A stretch of 64,000 nt of DNA from Candidatus Methylomirabilota bacterium (GCA_003104975.1 PQAM01000008.1:372001-436000); one strand, 5' to 3'; shown: positions 8,858 to 18,404, numbered from the stretch's first letter. Program-made: numbers and translations. Notes: generated from the letters alone by a model not told the origin.

Positions 8858-10345
8858 CTAGGTGCGGTGCTCGCGAGCCCCGCCGCCATCGGGATCTTTT
8901 CCGAAGTGGGAGTGGGCTACGGGCGTCATCCAGCGGCCCGCTAAGAGCTGTCTTGCGGGCGCATTCGCTGTTTGTCGCAGATTGATCGCCAGACAGACAA
9001 CGGCCCCCCATCCGAATATCCCCGAGATCGCAAAGATCGTCTGGATGAGCAGGTCGCCGCCCGGCAGCAGATCGGTGAACCACGACGGCGACAGGAGCGG
9101 AACCACGCGGCAGAATACCGCGGCACTTCCCAACCAAAAGGTCGCATCGACCAATGTTACGTCGGCGACCCGTTTTCTTCTGATAAAGCCGGGCAACATC
9201 CGGACCGACGCGCCGAAGATGAGATGGGTGATAAAGCCGAGAAGATACATATGGCGGATGACGTCCATGGCAACCGGGGCCGAAACGCCGAACAGGGTAG
9301 CCGCGCCGGTCAAAAGTTCCACGAACGCCGCGAGGACGAGCCACGCATAGGCGGCGTAGACCAGCCGTTCGAACCGGCCAAACTCTCCATAATCCGGAAG
9401 GCCGGGCCGCGTGGGCGGGCGGCCAGGCCCGGTGTCAAGGAAGCGGGCATGGCGCCCCAGGGGCCGGCGTCGAGTCAGGATATCCAGTTGCCACACAAAC
9501 CAGAGGATCACACCGCCCTTCAGCATCGTCCCCAGTGCCGCCATCAGTGTGGTGACGTCTGGTGCGCGCGCCGCCAGGGGGGGTATTGCCGGGATCAGTT
9601 GCAACAGGACGGACACGAGATACGTACACCCGATCCTGTAGACCGGCCAATCCGGGGCGGGTAGCGCAAGATAGAGCGGAAAGAGGCGGACCGACAGCGC
9701 GAAGGCCACCGGCAACAGGACCAGGTTGGTGAAGGTCTGAATGGTCAACTCGTTCCAGCCGGAGTCGATGACGGCATGGCCGGTTGTCGCCATTCGGAGC
9801 AGCAGGAACAGGTTGAGACACGCAGAGAGGATCCAACCGGCCGCCATCATCCCAAAATAGGGCTTGACCGCGCTGAGCGCCGGAAGTCTGCTGACCTTGG
9901 TGCTCCCGCGCACGGTCTCGATCAGCAGCGAGACATACAGGACGATGGCGCCTGCCTCCAACATTCCGGATGCGGCGACCAACCAACTGAGGGGTAAAAA
10001 GAGCGGGCTCTCCTCGATGGTGGCCAATACGGGTCCCCCGACGGCTCGGAGCAGCAGCCCCGGAATCATGAACCAGAGGATACCGGTCATCCGTTCCGGA
10101 TGGGGGAGGGGGAAGCTGGCCAGTCGAGGAATAAAGTGCAGGCTGATGCCCATGATGAAGACACCTGCCCACCCTATGAGCTGCAGATGCCCGTGGGTTT
10201 GGATCAGCGCGTAGAAGGCCTGTCCGGCGGGAAAGCCGTAACCGATGACGATCGCCAGGTAGGCGCCGAACGCAAAACCGCCGAGGATCGCCGTTGTCAG
10301 CGATGTCCAGATAAAGCCGGACTCAAACTCGGCATAGTGTTTCAC
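8858..10345 (-). CDS. NnrS family membrane protein
   Basis: A 495-residue polytopic membrane protein with about twelve hydrophobic helices. Family motifs include QTHGHLQLIGWAGVFIMGIS near residue 55, HFIPRLASFPLP, and RHMYLLGFITHLIFGASVRM near residue 355; the conserved histidines are candidate heme or copper ligands. NnrS proteins occur with denitrification genes and limit damage from nitric oxide. Unlike the neighbouring NnrS at 6411-8216 it has no DUF542 or DUF1858 extensions, so the two are probably not redundant. It lies immediately upstream of the mono-heme cytochrome gene on the same strand. Confidence 0.88.
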   Translation of the reverse strand: MKHYAEFESGFIWTSLTTAILGGFAFGAYLAIVIGYGFPAGQAFYALIQTHGHLQLIGWAGVFIMGISLHFIPRLASFPLPHPERMTGILWFMIPGLLLRAVGGPVLATIEESPLFLPLSWLVAASGMLEAGAIVLYVSLLIETVRGSTKVSRLPALSAVKPYFGMMAAGWILSACLNLFLLLRMATTGHAVIDSGWNELTIQTFTNLVLLPVAFALSVRLFPLYLALPAPDWPVYRIGCTYLVSVLLQLIPAIPPLAARAPDVTTLMAALGTMLKGGVILWFVWQLDILTRRRPLGRHARFLDTGPGRPPTRPGLPDYGEFGRFERLVYAAYAWLVLAAFVELLTGAATLFGVSAPVAMDVIRHMYLLGFITHLIFGASVRMLPGFIRRKRVADVTLVDATFWLGSAAVFCRVVPLLSPSWFTDLLPGGDLLIQTIFAISGIFGWGAVVCLAINLRQTANAPARQLLAGRWMTPVAHSHFGKDPDGGGAREHRT

Positions 10346-10483
10346 CGTGAAGTGTACCTTACAGGTAGGCGACGACGGCGTAGAAAGGGAGGGCAGGACG
10401 AGACTGTCGCATGAGGAGGTCCGGGGTGGTCGGCGCAGGCGGTTACAGGGTCCGTCTCACGCGACCACCCCTTCCCATAATCC

Positions 10484-11083
10484 TTACAATTTCGCCGCCT
10501 CGCTGGCGAGGTAGCTGGCTACACCCGCGGCGGTAGGCTGCATCGCCTTAGCCCCCTGTGTCCACCCGGCCGGGCAGACCTCTCCGTGTACCTCGGTGAA
10601 CTGGAGCGCATCAACCATGCGAAGCATCTCGTCGATATTGCGGCCGAGCGGCAGGTTGTTGACCACCTGATGCTGCACGATGCCGTTTTTGTCGATCAGG
10701 AACGAGCCGCGCAGGGCGATACCGCCAGGCAGCAGGACGTCGTAATCACGGGCAATGTCCTTATTGAGGTCGGCGACCAGCGGATATTTCACCGGACCGA
10801 TGCCGCCGTTCTTCACAGCGGTATTGCGCCATGCGCAATGGGTGAAATGCGAGTCGACCGAGCAGCCGACGACCTGCACGCCGCGCTTCTCAAACTCGGC
10901 CACGCGATGATCAAAGGCGATGATCTCTGAAGGGCAGACGAAGGTGAAATCAAGGGGATAGAAGAAGAGCACCACATACTTGCCCCAGTAGTCGGATAGC
11001 ATGAAGTTGTCCTTAAGGCTGCCATCCGGCATGACGGCGGTTGCGGTAAAAACTGGTGCGGGCTTGCCTACGAGTACGCTCAT
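10484..11083 (-). CDS. Typical 2-Cys peroxiredoxin (AhpC/Prx1 type)
   Basis: A 199-residue thiol peroxidase reducing H2O2, organic peroxides or peroxynitrite. The peroxidatic cysteine is Cys50 in DFTFVCPSE and the resolving cysteine Cys170 in GEVCPAGW, the typical 2-Cys arrangement; GGxG-like [10 protein letters not shown] and the C-terminal helix fit the sensitive Prx1 class. GGAGGAG precedes ATG11083 at normal spacing. No AhpF or thioredoxin reductase lies next to it, so the reductant must be encoded elsewhere. Being adjacent to the NnrS genes on the same strand, it may belong to the same stress response, although the 138-bp gap leaves room for a separate promoter. Confidence 0.93.
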   Translation of the reverse strand: MSVLVGKPAPVFTATAVMPDGSLKDNFMLSDYWGKYVVLFFYPLDFTFVCPSEIIAFDHRVAEFEKRGVQVVGCSVDSHFTHCAWRNTAVKNGGIGPVKYPLVADLNKDIARDYDVLLPGGIALRGSFLIDKNGIVQHQVVNNLPLGRNIDEMLRMVDALQFTEVHGEVCPAGWTQGAKAMQPTAAGVASYLASEAAKL

Positions 11084-11392
11084 GGCTCCTCCATCTGTGT
11101 ATAGGTTAATACGGGAAGACCGATACGACGACGTATTATAGCGTTGTCATAGCCTACGGGCAATGTCGAACTGTCCGACGGATGTCCGGGCCCCCTGCGC
11201 CGGGATAGTATCGCATGCGGGTGCGGAGACTTACGATACACCAGCGCGATATCGAATTCAATGCCTTTTACACGGATTGCCGCGTGAAATCGGATCGAGT
11301 CGGGTACGTTGGGGGGGTCGGTGCGGTATCGCGAAATTGTGGGGTACTGCAGCGGGTTGGAGCGGTCCGCCCCAACCCGCTGCAGGTCACGG
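11084..11392. other. Intergenic region between peroxiredoxin and HbpS-like gene
   Basis: No gene is supported. The only clear structure in these 309 bases is the inverted repeat at 11348-11384. Confidence 0.4.
11348..11384 (-). terminator. Perfect 13-bp inverted repeat after the HbpS-like gene
   Basis: TGCAGCGGGTTGG (11348-11360) pairs exactly with CCAACCCGCTGCA (11372-11384). It lies just past the stop of the minus-strand HbpS-like gene. There is no T-run after the stem, so it may stabilise the mRNA end rather than terminate efficiently. Confidence 0.5.
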
Positions 11393-12196
11393 TCAGTTGC
11401 CCTCGATGGAGCCGCCGTCGTTGGCATCCGTGGGATTGTTGAGGCAGGTGGGATGATTGAAGCCGCCCGGGAAGGCGCCGGCCGACTCTCCCTGAATCAA
11501 GGCATCGTTCCCCACAGAGGAGACACCCCCTGGCAGATTGGCAACCTGGAAGGCTCCGCTCGCCAACGCCTCGCGAACCTTCCAGGCGACGACGTGGTCG
11601 GTGCACGAGGTGTCACCGGAGACGCCGATCGCGCCAACCTTGACGTGGCTGTTGTTATACAGGGCGAGACCGCCGCCGAAGACGTTGATGCCGCCGACCC
11701 GCTCCTTCTCAAGCGGATCCTTGACGCTGCCGAACTTGCCGGAGTCGCCCTCATACGCGACAGTCGGATCGACCGGATTGCTGTGCTGAAGTCCGTACAG
11801 GCTTCCGCCCGGCTGCACCGCCTTATGCAAGTTGGCGGTGGACAGAGCGAGCAGTCCCGTGCTGAAGGCGTTGGCCGTACTGGCCTTCTGCGCCGAGATC
11901 ACGCGGCTGCCCAGCCAGATATCGCGTAAGGCGCTCTGTCCGGAACCCAGCGAGTTGACCACCTCGCACACCCTGCCGCTGTCGTCCACCAGCGTCAGCC
12001 ACATCGGAAAGTCCAGACCGCCGCTGGGGGTATCTGTACCGCCATTGCCCGGCACCACGCCCTGCAGGGCAGTCTTCAGAGCATCATGCGTCAGCCCTTG
12101 GCCGGCCAACTGTGCGCAGGTATCCGCCATCGCCGGCGCCGCCACCATCACCATCCCACCCAACACCATTGCCCCAACCAATCGATTCCGTTTCAT
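11393..12196 (-). CDS. Exported GlcG/HbpS-like (DUF336) protein
   Basis: A 267-residue secreted protein with a clear Sec signal peptide (MKRNRLVGAMVLGGMVMVAAPAMA, cleavage before DT; positions 1-24). The mature part resembles the GlcG/HbpS family: FPMWLTLVDDSGRVCEVV, AQKASTANAFSTG, and the closing VKVGAIGVSGDTSCTDHVVAWK. HbpS-type members bind heme; others are of unknown function. It is longer than minimal family members owing to inserted loops and a Gly/Asn-rich tail with two cysteines, possibly disulfide-bonded. It stands alone, with repeats upstream, so nothing in the context refines the role. Confidence 0.75.
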   Translation of the reverse strand: MKRNRLVGAMVLGGMVMVAAPAMADTCAQLAGQGLTHDALKTALQGVVPGNGGTDTPSGGLDFPMWLTLVDDSGRVCEVVNSLGSGQSALRDIWLGSRVISAQKASTANAFSTGLLALSTANLHKAVQPGGSLYGLQHSNPVDPTVAYEGDSGKFGSVKDPLEKERVGGINVFGGGLALYNNSHVKVGAIGVSGDTSCTDHVVAWKVREALASGAFQVANLPGGVSSVGNDALIQGESAGAFPGGFNHPTCLNNPTDANDGGSIEGN

Positions 12197-13057
12197 GCTG
12201 TTCGGTCCTCCTCTCGAGTGTCGGTACTCGCCTGTTTAGCCATCCAGGATATAGTCGCCTCGTCTCGCTTGAATCGATGCCATTGATCCGGAGGGATCAC
12301 CCACCGTGCCTATCGGCACGGCATCTGTGCAGATTCGAGTGACCCTGCGACGGATATCTTCTTTTGTTTACGCACCGAGCGGTCTTCACAACGGTGCAGA
12401 GTCGGGAGGTCCCCGGCCGGTCTCCAACAACGTGGCTCTCCCTGGCCTTGTGTGGGTAGAGATGATCGCATGCTCCTAAACGGTGTAGCTGTTGAGCGCG
12501 ATCAGAAATACTCTACAGACGACGTGCCGTCAATACGCCTTTTGACGTATATGGTCTAATTGTGGTCATAATTGCCCAGAAAGTCTCCCGTGCGGGTCAT
12601 TGCGAGGGAGCGTAGCGACCGAAGCAATCTCACCGTTCTTCGCCTCTGTCACGACGGGATTGCTTCGGCTCCGCCTCGCAACGACACTGCGTGTCGGATT
12701 GCCACGCTCCCGTTGGTCGCTCGCAATGACGAGCAGGTTACCGGTACGAGCTCGATACCGACTTTCATCCCCATGGGCGCGCCAGCGACGCATGCGGTAT
12801 TCCCGTTCTTGAATGCCGAACTCAGATAAAATCACCATTCGCGATCAAACAATTACCGCAACAATACCAAAAACTATAAGGACGGAGCCCATCAGCGGAC
12901 AGAAGAATAAGTCGATATCAATTATCGGTGAGCTGCTCTACGCGCCTCCCTTCGTGGTGGACATCCCATGCAATCTGTGATAGGAAATCGTAGTGACGTC
13001 GTCTCGAGGAAGTATCGCGCTCAACCTTGTTCAGCGCCGAAGGAAAGGGTGAGAGTA
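12197..13057. other. Intergenic region with one dispersed repeat
   Basis: About 860 bases between the divergently placed HbpS-like and YVTN genes. Apart from the palindromic repeat at 12596-12730, no coding region is convincing; open frames here are translations of the repeat. Promoters for both genes must lie here, but none stands out. Confidence 0.4.
12596..12730. repeat. CGTCATTGCGAG-type palindromic repeat, locus 1
   Basis: Left arm GTCATTGCGAGGGAGCGTAG, right arm GGTCGCTCGCAATGAC, with a third, inverted GATTGCTTCGGCTCCGCCTC segment in the middle. It is a longer, three-arm variant of the family found at 13 loci in the window. Confidence 0.85.
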
Positions 13058-14032
13058 ATGCCAAAATCAGTTCGTCGAAGCTGCTGGTTGCTTATGGTCG
13101 CGTTGCTGTGCTGGTCCGGCGGAATTCCACCGGCCGCCGCGGCGGGACCGATGGCCTATGTTGCGAATGAGAAATCTGATGAGGTCTCGGTCATCGATAC
13201 CACAACCAATACAGTGGTTCGTACGATTGCTGTAGGCAAACGACCGCGAGGGGTGGTGATCTCGCCCGACCGGCGATTTGTGTATACTGCCAACGGCAAT
13301 TCCGATGATATCAGTGTGATTGACGCGGAAGCCGGGAAGGTGTTGGAGACGTGGCCGGCCGGGGTCGACCCGGAGGGACTCTCGCTGAGTCCCGATGGGG
13401 CTCGGCTGTACGCGGTGAACGAGAACGGCGGGACGGTCACGGTGCTGAACACCAAGACTGGTACGATAGTCGCCACCATCGAGGTTCAGGTCGAGCCCGA
13501 GACAATCGCCGTCAGTCCCGACGGAAAAATCGCCTATGTGTCCAATGAGACGTCCAATACGATCTCGGTCATTGATACCGCGGTCCTTAAGGTGACGGCG
13601 AACATCCCGGTGGCGAAGAACCCACGCGGAATCGCCTTCAGCCCTGACGGCAGATATGCCTACGTGACCAGCGAGCAGGTCGAGCCCGGCGTGCTGTCGG
13701 TGATCGACGTCGCCCGGCACAAGGTCATCAAGAGCATCCCGGTCGGGGAGCGGCCGGTTGGGGTCGTGGTGACACGGGATGGCCGAAGGCTCTATGTGGC
13801 GCACGGCCGGAGCAATGCGGTCTACGTGATCGATGCCCGTACGATGACCATTACGAAACAGATCCCTGTGGGGCAGCGGGCCTGGTATCTGGACTTCAGC
13901 CCCGACGAACGCCTCCTGTATGTTGCCTGTGGTCGCAGCGACGCCGTATCGGTGATCGATGTGGCTGCCGAGAAGGTCATCGCCACCGTCCCGGTGGGTA
14001 AGATGCCGTTTGGCGTTGCGATTCCGAAGTAA
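13058..14032 (+). CDS. Exported YVTN-family beta-propeller protein
   Basis: A 324-residue secreted protein: signal peptide (MPKSVRRSCWLLMVALLCW..., ending PPAAAA) then seven repeats of about 42 residues of the YVTN/NHL-like type, each with a strand such as AYVANEKSDEVSVIDT, a TVVRTIAVGKRPRGVV stretch and an SPDGR turn. These repeats close into a seven-bladed propeller. Such proteins often accompany periplasmic dehydrogenases or form surface proteins; no partner is adjacent. GAAGGAAAGG precedes ATG13058; the open frame extends to 12968, but the added 30 residues would mask the signal peptide. Confidence 0.85.
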   Translation: MPKSVRRSCWLLMVALLCWSGGIPPAAAAGPMAYVANEKSDEVSVIDTTTNTVVRTIAVGKRPRGVVISPDRRFVYTANGNSDDISVIDAEAGKVLETWPAGVDPEGLSLSPDGARLYAVNENGGTVTVLNTKTGTIVATIEVQVEPETIAVSPDGKIAYVSNETSNTISVIDTAVLKVTANIPVAKNPRGIAFSPDGRYAYVTSEQVEPGVLSVIDVARHKVIKSIPVGERPVGVVVTRDGRRLYVAHGRSNAVYVIDARTMTITKQIPVGQRAWYLDFSPDERLLYVACGRSDAVSVIDVAAEKVIATVPVGKMPFGVAIPK

Positions 14033-14169
14033 TTACAGCAGGGAGATAGACCGAAGGCTGAAGACTGAAGGATCCTTATCCTCCGCCTTCAGCCTATTGA
14101 CCTTTGGTCTTCAGCCTGCTCTTGAACGCTGAACGCTGACCGCTGAACGCTTTTCTAAGGAGATCGTCC
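14033..14169. other. Short degenerate repeats around GAAGGCTGAAG
   Basis: The spacer carries GAAGGCTGAAGACTGAAGGA facing CCTCCGCCTTCAGCCT, a further TTGGTCTTCAGCC, and tandem copies of GCTGAACGCT. Related GGCTGAAGGTGGAAGG and TAGTCTTCAGTCT strings recur at 14460-14515. They can fold into hairpins on either strand; origin unknown. Confidence 0.5.
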
Positions 14170-14445
14170 ATGCCGAAGTATCTGATTGAGCGAGAGATCC
14201 CGGGGGCGGGTAGGCTGTCGCCTCAGGAGCTTCAGGCCATTTCGCAGAAGTCGTGCGGTGTGCTGGGCGCGTTAGGGCCGCAAATCCAGTGGGTGCACAG
14301 TTATGTGACCGACGAGAAGGTCTATTGTGTCTATATTGCGCCGAACGCCGAGATGGTTCTGGAGCATGCCCGACAAGGCGGTTTTCCGGCCAACCGGGTA
14401 TCGGAGATCAGGTCGGTGATTGATCCCACGACCGCTGAGGGCTGA
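14170..14445 (+). CDS. DUF4242 family protein
   Basis: A 91-residue soluble protein of the DUF4242 family, recognisable by the N-terminal MPKYLIEREIPGAG, the middle IQWVHSYVTDEKVYCVYIAP and the closing HARQGGFPANRVSEI. A characterised member (Streptomyces SCO4226) is a nickel-binding ferredoxin-fold protein; whether this one binds metal is not known. AAGGAG lies nine bases upstream of ATG14170. The gene stands alone between two stretches of GAAGGCTGAAG-type repeats. Confidence 0.85.
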   Translation: MPKYLIEREIPGAGRLSPQELQAISQKSCGVLGALGPQIQWVHSYVTDEKVYCVYIAPNAEMVLEHARQGGFPANRVSEIRSVIDPTTAEG

Positions 14446-14585
14446 AAGTCAGCACGATCCCAGGCTGAAGGTGGAAGGTTCTCAGGCGCCTCAGTCTTTA
14501 GTCTTCAGTCTAACTACCTGATACATATGAATTGATCCGCCACGCGGAGCGGCGATAGTACTGTTTGATAAGGGGAGGTTCATGC

Positions 14586-15176
14586 ATGGCCGAGACGGAA
14601 GAAACAGTAGACACGACCTTTGCCGATAACATATTCGGGGCGGTCACCGACCAGAGGGTCGTCTACCACCCGAATAGAGGCTGGCTGACCGAAGGACACG
14701 AGGAGGATGTGCCTCTCAGTGAGATCGCATCGGTCCAATTCGTCATATCCCGCAGCCTCCTCAATGGACTTCTGCTTATTCTGATTGGGATACCCGCGAT
14801 GGTAGTGCTTGTCGGCGTGATTTTTGTCCTATTCGGCTACTGCCTCCTCAAGGGCACCCCAACGGTCATTGTCAATACCACAGACGGCAAACGAGAGACC
14901 ATGAAGGGCTGGCCCTGGCATCGCGAACAGGCCTATGATTTCGCAAAGGCGCTTCAGGGTCGGATTCGACCTGATCAGGAGGTCCGCGTTGAGTATGTCA
15001 GTTCGGTTTCAGTCGGGTCATCGGGTCGGTTGCTCAGCGGACCGCTGCTGTTTGCCGTCGTCATCATGGTGTTTGTGATTGTTGTCTGCGCCATCGCCTG
15101 GCTGGTCATGCTGTTCGGCCTCTCTCCCTTCTCAATCGAGTCAACCGTCATGACACACGCCGTCAGGAGGAGTTGA
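14586..15176 (+). CDS. Membrane protein with a bPH-like N-terminal domain
   Basis: A 196-residue protein. Residues 1-60 (VTDQRVVYHPNRGWLTEGHEEDVPLSEIASVQF) resemble the first strands of bacterial pleckstrin-homology-like domains. Two hydrophobic segments follow at about residues 64-88 (LLLILIGIPAMVVLVGVIFV), then a soluble stretch whose KGWPWHREQAYDFAKAL looks like the closing helix of the PH-like fold, and one or two more transmembrane segments at about 155-185. GGGGAGGTT precedes ATG14586; ATG14565 is less likely. The next gene starts two bases after the stop, implying an operon of two. Function unknown. Confidence 0.65.
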   Translation: MAETEETVDTTFADNIFGAVTDQRVVYHPNRGWLTEGHEEDVPLSEIASVQFVISRSLLNGLLLILIGIPAMVVLVGVIFVLFGYCLLKGTPTVIVNTTDGKRETMKGWPWHREQAYDFAKALQGRIRPDQEVRVEYVSSVSVGSSGRLLSGPLLFAVVIMVFVIVVCAIAWLVMLFGLSPFSIESTVMTHAVRRS

Positions 15177-15177
15177 G

Positions 15178-15405
15178 ATGTTCCTGAAAGACAAACAGTC
15201 CGGTCATCTGGTCGAGGTCATCGATCTGCCTGCGCTGTTTGATCCCCATCAATCGGTGGTGATGGGGCGAATCCACGCCGGTGAGGAGATGCAGGATCCC
15301 GCCGGTTTTGAGAAGGCCGATCTGATCTTTCCCTCCGGCGAATCGTTGCCGCGTTACTGGGTGGATGTCCGCTATAGAGACGCCGCTGCGACTCGGAAGG
15401 CGTAA
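15178..15405 (+). CDS. Small conserved-looking hypothetical protein
   Basis: A 75-residue soluble protein (MFLKDKQSGHLVEVIDLPAL...) whose ribosome-binding site AGGAGG sits inside the last codons of the preceding membrane-protein gene; ATG15178 starts two bases after that stop, so translation is probably coupled. The sequence is acidic with balanced hydrophobics (SVVMGRIHAGEEMQDPAGFEKADLIFPSGE) and looks like a compact globular domain. I recognise no family. Confidence 0.7.
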   Translation: MFLKDKQSGHLVEVIDLPALFDPHQSVVMGRIHAGEEMQDPAGFEKADLIFPSGESLPRYWVDVRYRDAAATRKA

Positions 15406-15440
15406 GGCGTCAGGGGGAGGGAGGTTACTCCTTACGCCTT
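15397..15440 (+). terminator. Hairpin at the end of the bPH operon
   Basis: AAGGCGTAAGG (15397-15407), which contains the stop codon of the 75-residue gene, pairs perfectly with CCTTACGCCTT (15430-15440). No T-run follows, so it is a weak terminator or a mRNA end-stabilising hairpin. Confidence 0.5.
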
Positions 15441-15462
15441 ACCCTTCACGCTTACGAAGTAG

Positions 15463-15491
15463 TTGACATTGTCAAGCGCCTGTGAAATATT
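15463..15491 (+). promoter_or_regulatory. Probable promoter/operator of the Calvin-cycle block
   Basis: TTGACA (15463-15468), 17-base spacer, AATATT (15486-15491). The -35 is part of a perfect palindrome TTGACATTGTCAA (15463-15475), which could be an operator for a repressor or activator controlling glpX-fba-rpe. Confidence 0.55.
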
Positions 15492-15597
15492 TCTCCCGCA
15501 ATCACGCGCCCTCCGCGGTCTTAAAGACCTGTGATGGCGCAGGCGTGTGAATCCAGCCCTTGACAGGTTCTCGCAGCACATAATAAAGGGGACGTCT

Positions 15598-16611
15598 ATG
15601 AGCGGTGTATCGACGATGAACGGGTGTCTGGGGCGCGATCTTGCCCTGGAGCTGGTCCGTGTGACCGAGGCCGCGGCATTGGCCGCGGGACGGTGGATGG
15701 GACGTGGGCAAAAGGATGCGGGCGATGAGGCGGCCGTCCACGCCATGCGGGCGATGCTCAGAACGGTGGATATCGCCGGCGTCGTCGTGATCGGCGAAGG
15801 CGAAAAAGACGAGGCGCCCATGCTCTTCAACGGCGAGGCGGTTGGGACCGGTCAGGGACCTGCCGTGGACATAGCGGTAGATCCGGTGGAGGGGACCAGT
15901 CTGCTGGCGCATGGTCGACCGGATTCGATCGCCGTCATTGGCGTGGCGCCACGCGGGACGATGTGGTCGCCGGGACCGGGCTTTTACATGAATAAGCTGG
16001 TTGTGGGGCGCGAGGCGCGGGAGGCGATCTCACCTCAGAGCCTGACCGCGCCGGTGACCGAGACGTTGGCGGCAATCGCCGCCGCAAAACACAAGCCGAT
16101 AACGGACCTCACCGTATTTGTGCTGGACAAGCCGAGGCATGCGGAGTTGATCGGCGCGCTACGGACCGCCGGGGCGCGCGTGCTGACACGCACCGACGGC
16201 GACGTGGCGGGCGCGCTGATGGCTGCGACCCCCGGCTCCGGGGTGGATGTGCTGATGGGCATCGGCGGGACCCCGGAAGGGGTCATTGCCGCCTGTGCGG
16301 TTCGCGCGTTGGGCGGGGCGATGCTGGGCCAACTGGCCCCTCAGAAGCCGGGCGAACGCGAGGCGGTGATCGAGGCGGGCCTCGATATCAACCGGGTGCT
16401 GACCGAGCGCGATCTGGTGTCCAGCGATGATGTATTCTTTGCGGCAACCGGCATCACCGATGGGTTGTTGCTGCACGGGGTGCGATATGCCGACAGCCGC
16501 TCAACGACCCACTCGATGGTGATGCGCGGCAAGAGTCGGACGAGGCGCATGATTGAGGCCGAGCATGGTCCGAGCAACCTGAAGTCAGTCAAGTTGTGTC
16601 ACGAGATTTAG
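15598..16611 (+). CDS. glpX: Class II fructose-1,6-bisphosphatase (GlpX type)
   Basis: A 337-residue metal-dependent sugar phosphatase releasing phosphate from fructose-1,6-bisphosphate; in many autotrophs the same enzyme also acts on sedoheptulose-1,7-bisphosphate. Diagnostic segments are [14 protein letters not shown] (metal-binding), [16 protein letters not shown] (active-site loop), and [21 protein letters not shown] lies before ATG15598; the frame extends to 15547 without a better start. An aldolase and a ribulose-phosphate epimerase follow on the same strand. All three work in the regeneration phase of the Calvin cycle as well as in gluconeogenesis and the pentose phosphate pathway, so they are probably one operon. 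Confidence 0.93.
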   Translation: MSGVSTMNGCLGRDLALELVRVTEAAALAAGRWMGRGQKDAGDEAAVHAMRAMLRTVDIAGVVVIGEGEKDEAPMLFNGEAVGTGQGPAVDIAVDPVEGTSLLAHGRPDSIAVIGVAPRGTMWSPGPGFYMNKLVVGREAREAISPQSLTAPVTETLAAIAAAKHKPITDLTVFVLDKPRHAELIGALRTAGARVLTRTDGDVAGALMAATPGSGVDVLMGIGGTPEGVIAACAVRALGGAMLGQLAPQKPGEREAVIEAGLDINRVLTERDLVSSDDVFFAATGITDGLLLHGVRYADSRSTTHSMVMRGKSRTRRMIEAEHGPSNLKSVKLCHEI

Positions 16612-16652
16612 GACAGGCACAGAGGACATACAGAGAGAGACAGGAGGAAGGT

Positions 16653-17717
16653 ATGGCACTCGTTTCGATGCGACAGCTCCTTGATCACGCCGCCGAGCAC
16701 GGGTATGGCGTTCCTGCCTTTAATGTGAACAACATGGAACAGATTCAGGCCATCATGGAGGCGGCCCACGAGACGGATAGTCCCGTGATTATGCAGGCCT
16801 CCGCCGGCGCCCGCAAGTATGCCGGTGAACCGTTCCTCCGCCATCTGTTTCTGGCGGCGTCGGAGATGTATCCCGATATTCCGGTGGTGGTCCACCAGGA
16901 TCACGGCGCATCTCCAGCGGTCTGCATCGCATCGATCCGCTCCGGGTTCAGCAGCGTCATGATGGACGGCTCGCTCCTGGCTGACGGCAAGACCCCGTCG
17001 TCGTATGAGTACAATGTCGCGACAACGGCGCATATTGTTGAGGTGGCCCACGCGATCGGGGTATCGGTGGAAGGAGAGCTCGGTTGCCTCGGATCTCTTG
17101 AAACCGGAACCGGCGAGAAGGAAGACAGCCATGGGGCCGAGGGGACGCTCTCGCGGGATCAACTCCTGACCGACCCCGAGCAGGCCGCCCGGTTCGTCAA
17201 GGCTACAAAGGTGGATGCTCTGGCCATTGCCATCGGCACCAGTCACGGCGCCTATAAATTTTCCCAGAAGCCGAAGGGCGACGTCCTGGTGATGGAGCGG
17301 GTCAAAGAGATCCACGCCCGCATCCCGGACACCCACCTGGTCATGCACGGCTCCTCCAGCGTACCCCAGGAGTGGCTGCAGGTCATTCGGGAGTTCGGGG
17401 GCGACATGCCGACGACCTATGGGGTGCCGATCGAGGAGATCCAACTCGGGATCAAGCACGGTGTACGGAAGGTCAATATCGACACCGATCTGCGCCTGGC
17501 CGCTACCGGCGCCATCCGACGGGATCTGGCGCAAAATAGAAAGAATTTTGATCCGCGTAAGTTCCTGACGGCGGCTACCAAGGGGATGCGAGAGATCTGC
17601 AAACTGCGCTATGAGCAGTTGGGGAGCGCCGGCCATGCGAGCAAGATCCGCCTGATCTCTCTGGATGATATGGCCCGCCGCTACGCAAAGGGCGAACTTG
17701 ATCCGCGTGTCAACTAG
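16653..17717 (+). CDS. fba: Class II fructose-bisphosphate aldolase
   Basis: A 354-residue zinc-dependent aldolase interconverting fructose-1,6-bisphosphate with dihydroxyacetone phosphate and glyceraldehyde-3-phosphate (the CbbA type also makes sedoheptulose-1,7-bisphosphate). Motifs: [18 protein letters not shown], the zinc-binding [38 protein letters not shown], and [23 protein letters not shown] lies directly before ATG16653, so the in-frame ATG inside the end of glpX (16596) is unlikely to be the start. Length and the [17 protein letters not shown] ending fit the long CbbA-like subfamily. The epimerase gene begins three bases after its stop. Confidence 0.95.
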   Translation: MALVSMRQLLDHAAEHGYGVPAFNVNNMEQIQAIMEAAHETDSPVIMQASAGARKYAGEPFLRHLFLAASEMYPDIPVVVHQDHGASPAVCIASIRSGFSSVMMDGSLLADGKTPSSYEYNVATTAHIVEVAHAIGVSVEGELGCLGSLETGTGEKEDSHGAEGTLSRDQLLTDPEQAARFVKATKVDALAIAIGTSHGAYKFSQKPKGDVLVMERVKEIHARIPDTHLVMHGSSSVPQEWLQVIREFGGDMPTTYGVPIEEIQLGIKHGVRKVNIDTDLRLAATGAIRRDLAQNRKNFDPRKFLTAATKGMREICKLRYEQLGSAGHASKIRLISLDDMARRYAKGELDPRVN

Positions 17718-17720
17718 TCC

Positions 17721-18404
17721 GTGACCACGTACACCTATAAGATCGCCCCGTCAATCCTGTCCGCCGACTTCGCCCGGCTGGGCGAAGAGGTGCGCGCCGT
17801 GGATGAGGCCGGCGCCGACTATATCCACGTCGATGTGATGGACAATCACTTCGTCCCGAACCTCACCATCGGACCGGCTGTCGTCGCCGCCATCCGCCCT
17901 CATACGACGAAGCCGATGGATGTCCACCTGATGATCGAGCCGGTGGATCCCATCATTCCCGACTTCGCAAGGAGTGGGGCCGATATCATTACGGTCCATC
18001 CGGAGGCGACCCGCCATCTGGATCGGACCATCCAACTGATCAAGAGCCTCGGTTGTCGCGCGGGGGCCTCCCTCAATCCGGCGAGCCCCATCGCCTGGCT
18101 GGACTATGTGCTGGAAGGACTGGATCTGGTGCTGGTCATGAGCGTGAACCCCGGTTTCGGCGGTCAAGGCTTCATCGAGTATGTTTTGCCGAAGATCACA
18201 GCGATTCGTGGGCGCATCGACGCTGTCGGGAAGGCGATTGACCTGGAGGTGGACGGCGGCGTCAAGGTGGACAACATCCGCCGTATCGCCGAGGCTGGGG
18301 CCGATACCTTTGTCGCAGGCTCTGCTGTATTCGGGACCCCGGACTATGTCGCCACCATCGCCCGATTTCGAGCCGCCCTGAGTAGTGCGAGAATTGTGTG
18401 CTGA
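17721..18404 (+). CDS. rpe: Ribulose-phosphate 3-epimerase
   Basis: A 227-residue TIM-barrel epimerase interconverting ribulose-5-phosphate and xylulose-5-phosphate. Family signatures are clear: [37 protein letters not shown] (metal-binding HxD), [26 protein letters not shown], and [12 protein letters not shown]. The GTG start three bases after the aldolase stop implies translational coupling with fba; no strong independent ribosome-binding site is seen. Together with glpX and fba it completes part of the ribulose-5-phosphate regeneration steps. RuBisCO and phosphoribulokinase are not in this window. Confidence 0.94.
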   Translation: MTTYTYKIAPSILSADFARLGEEVRAVDEAGADYIHVDVMDNHFVPNLTIGPAVVAAIRPHTTKPMDVHLMIEPVDPIIPDFARSGADIITVHPEATRHLDRTIQLIKSLGCRAGASLNPASPIAWLDYVLEGLDLVLVMSVNPGFGGQGFIEYVLPKITAIRGRIDAVGKAIDLEVDGGVKVDNIRRIAEAGADTFVAGSAVFGTPDYVATIARFRAALSSARIVC

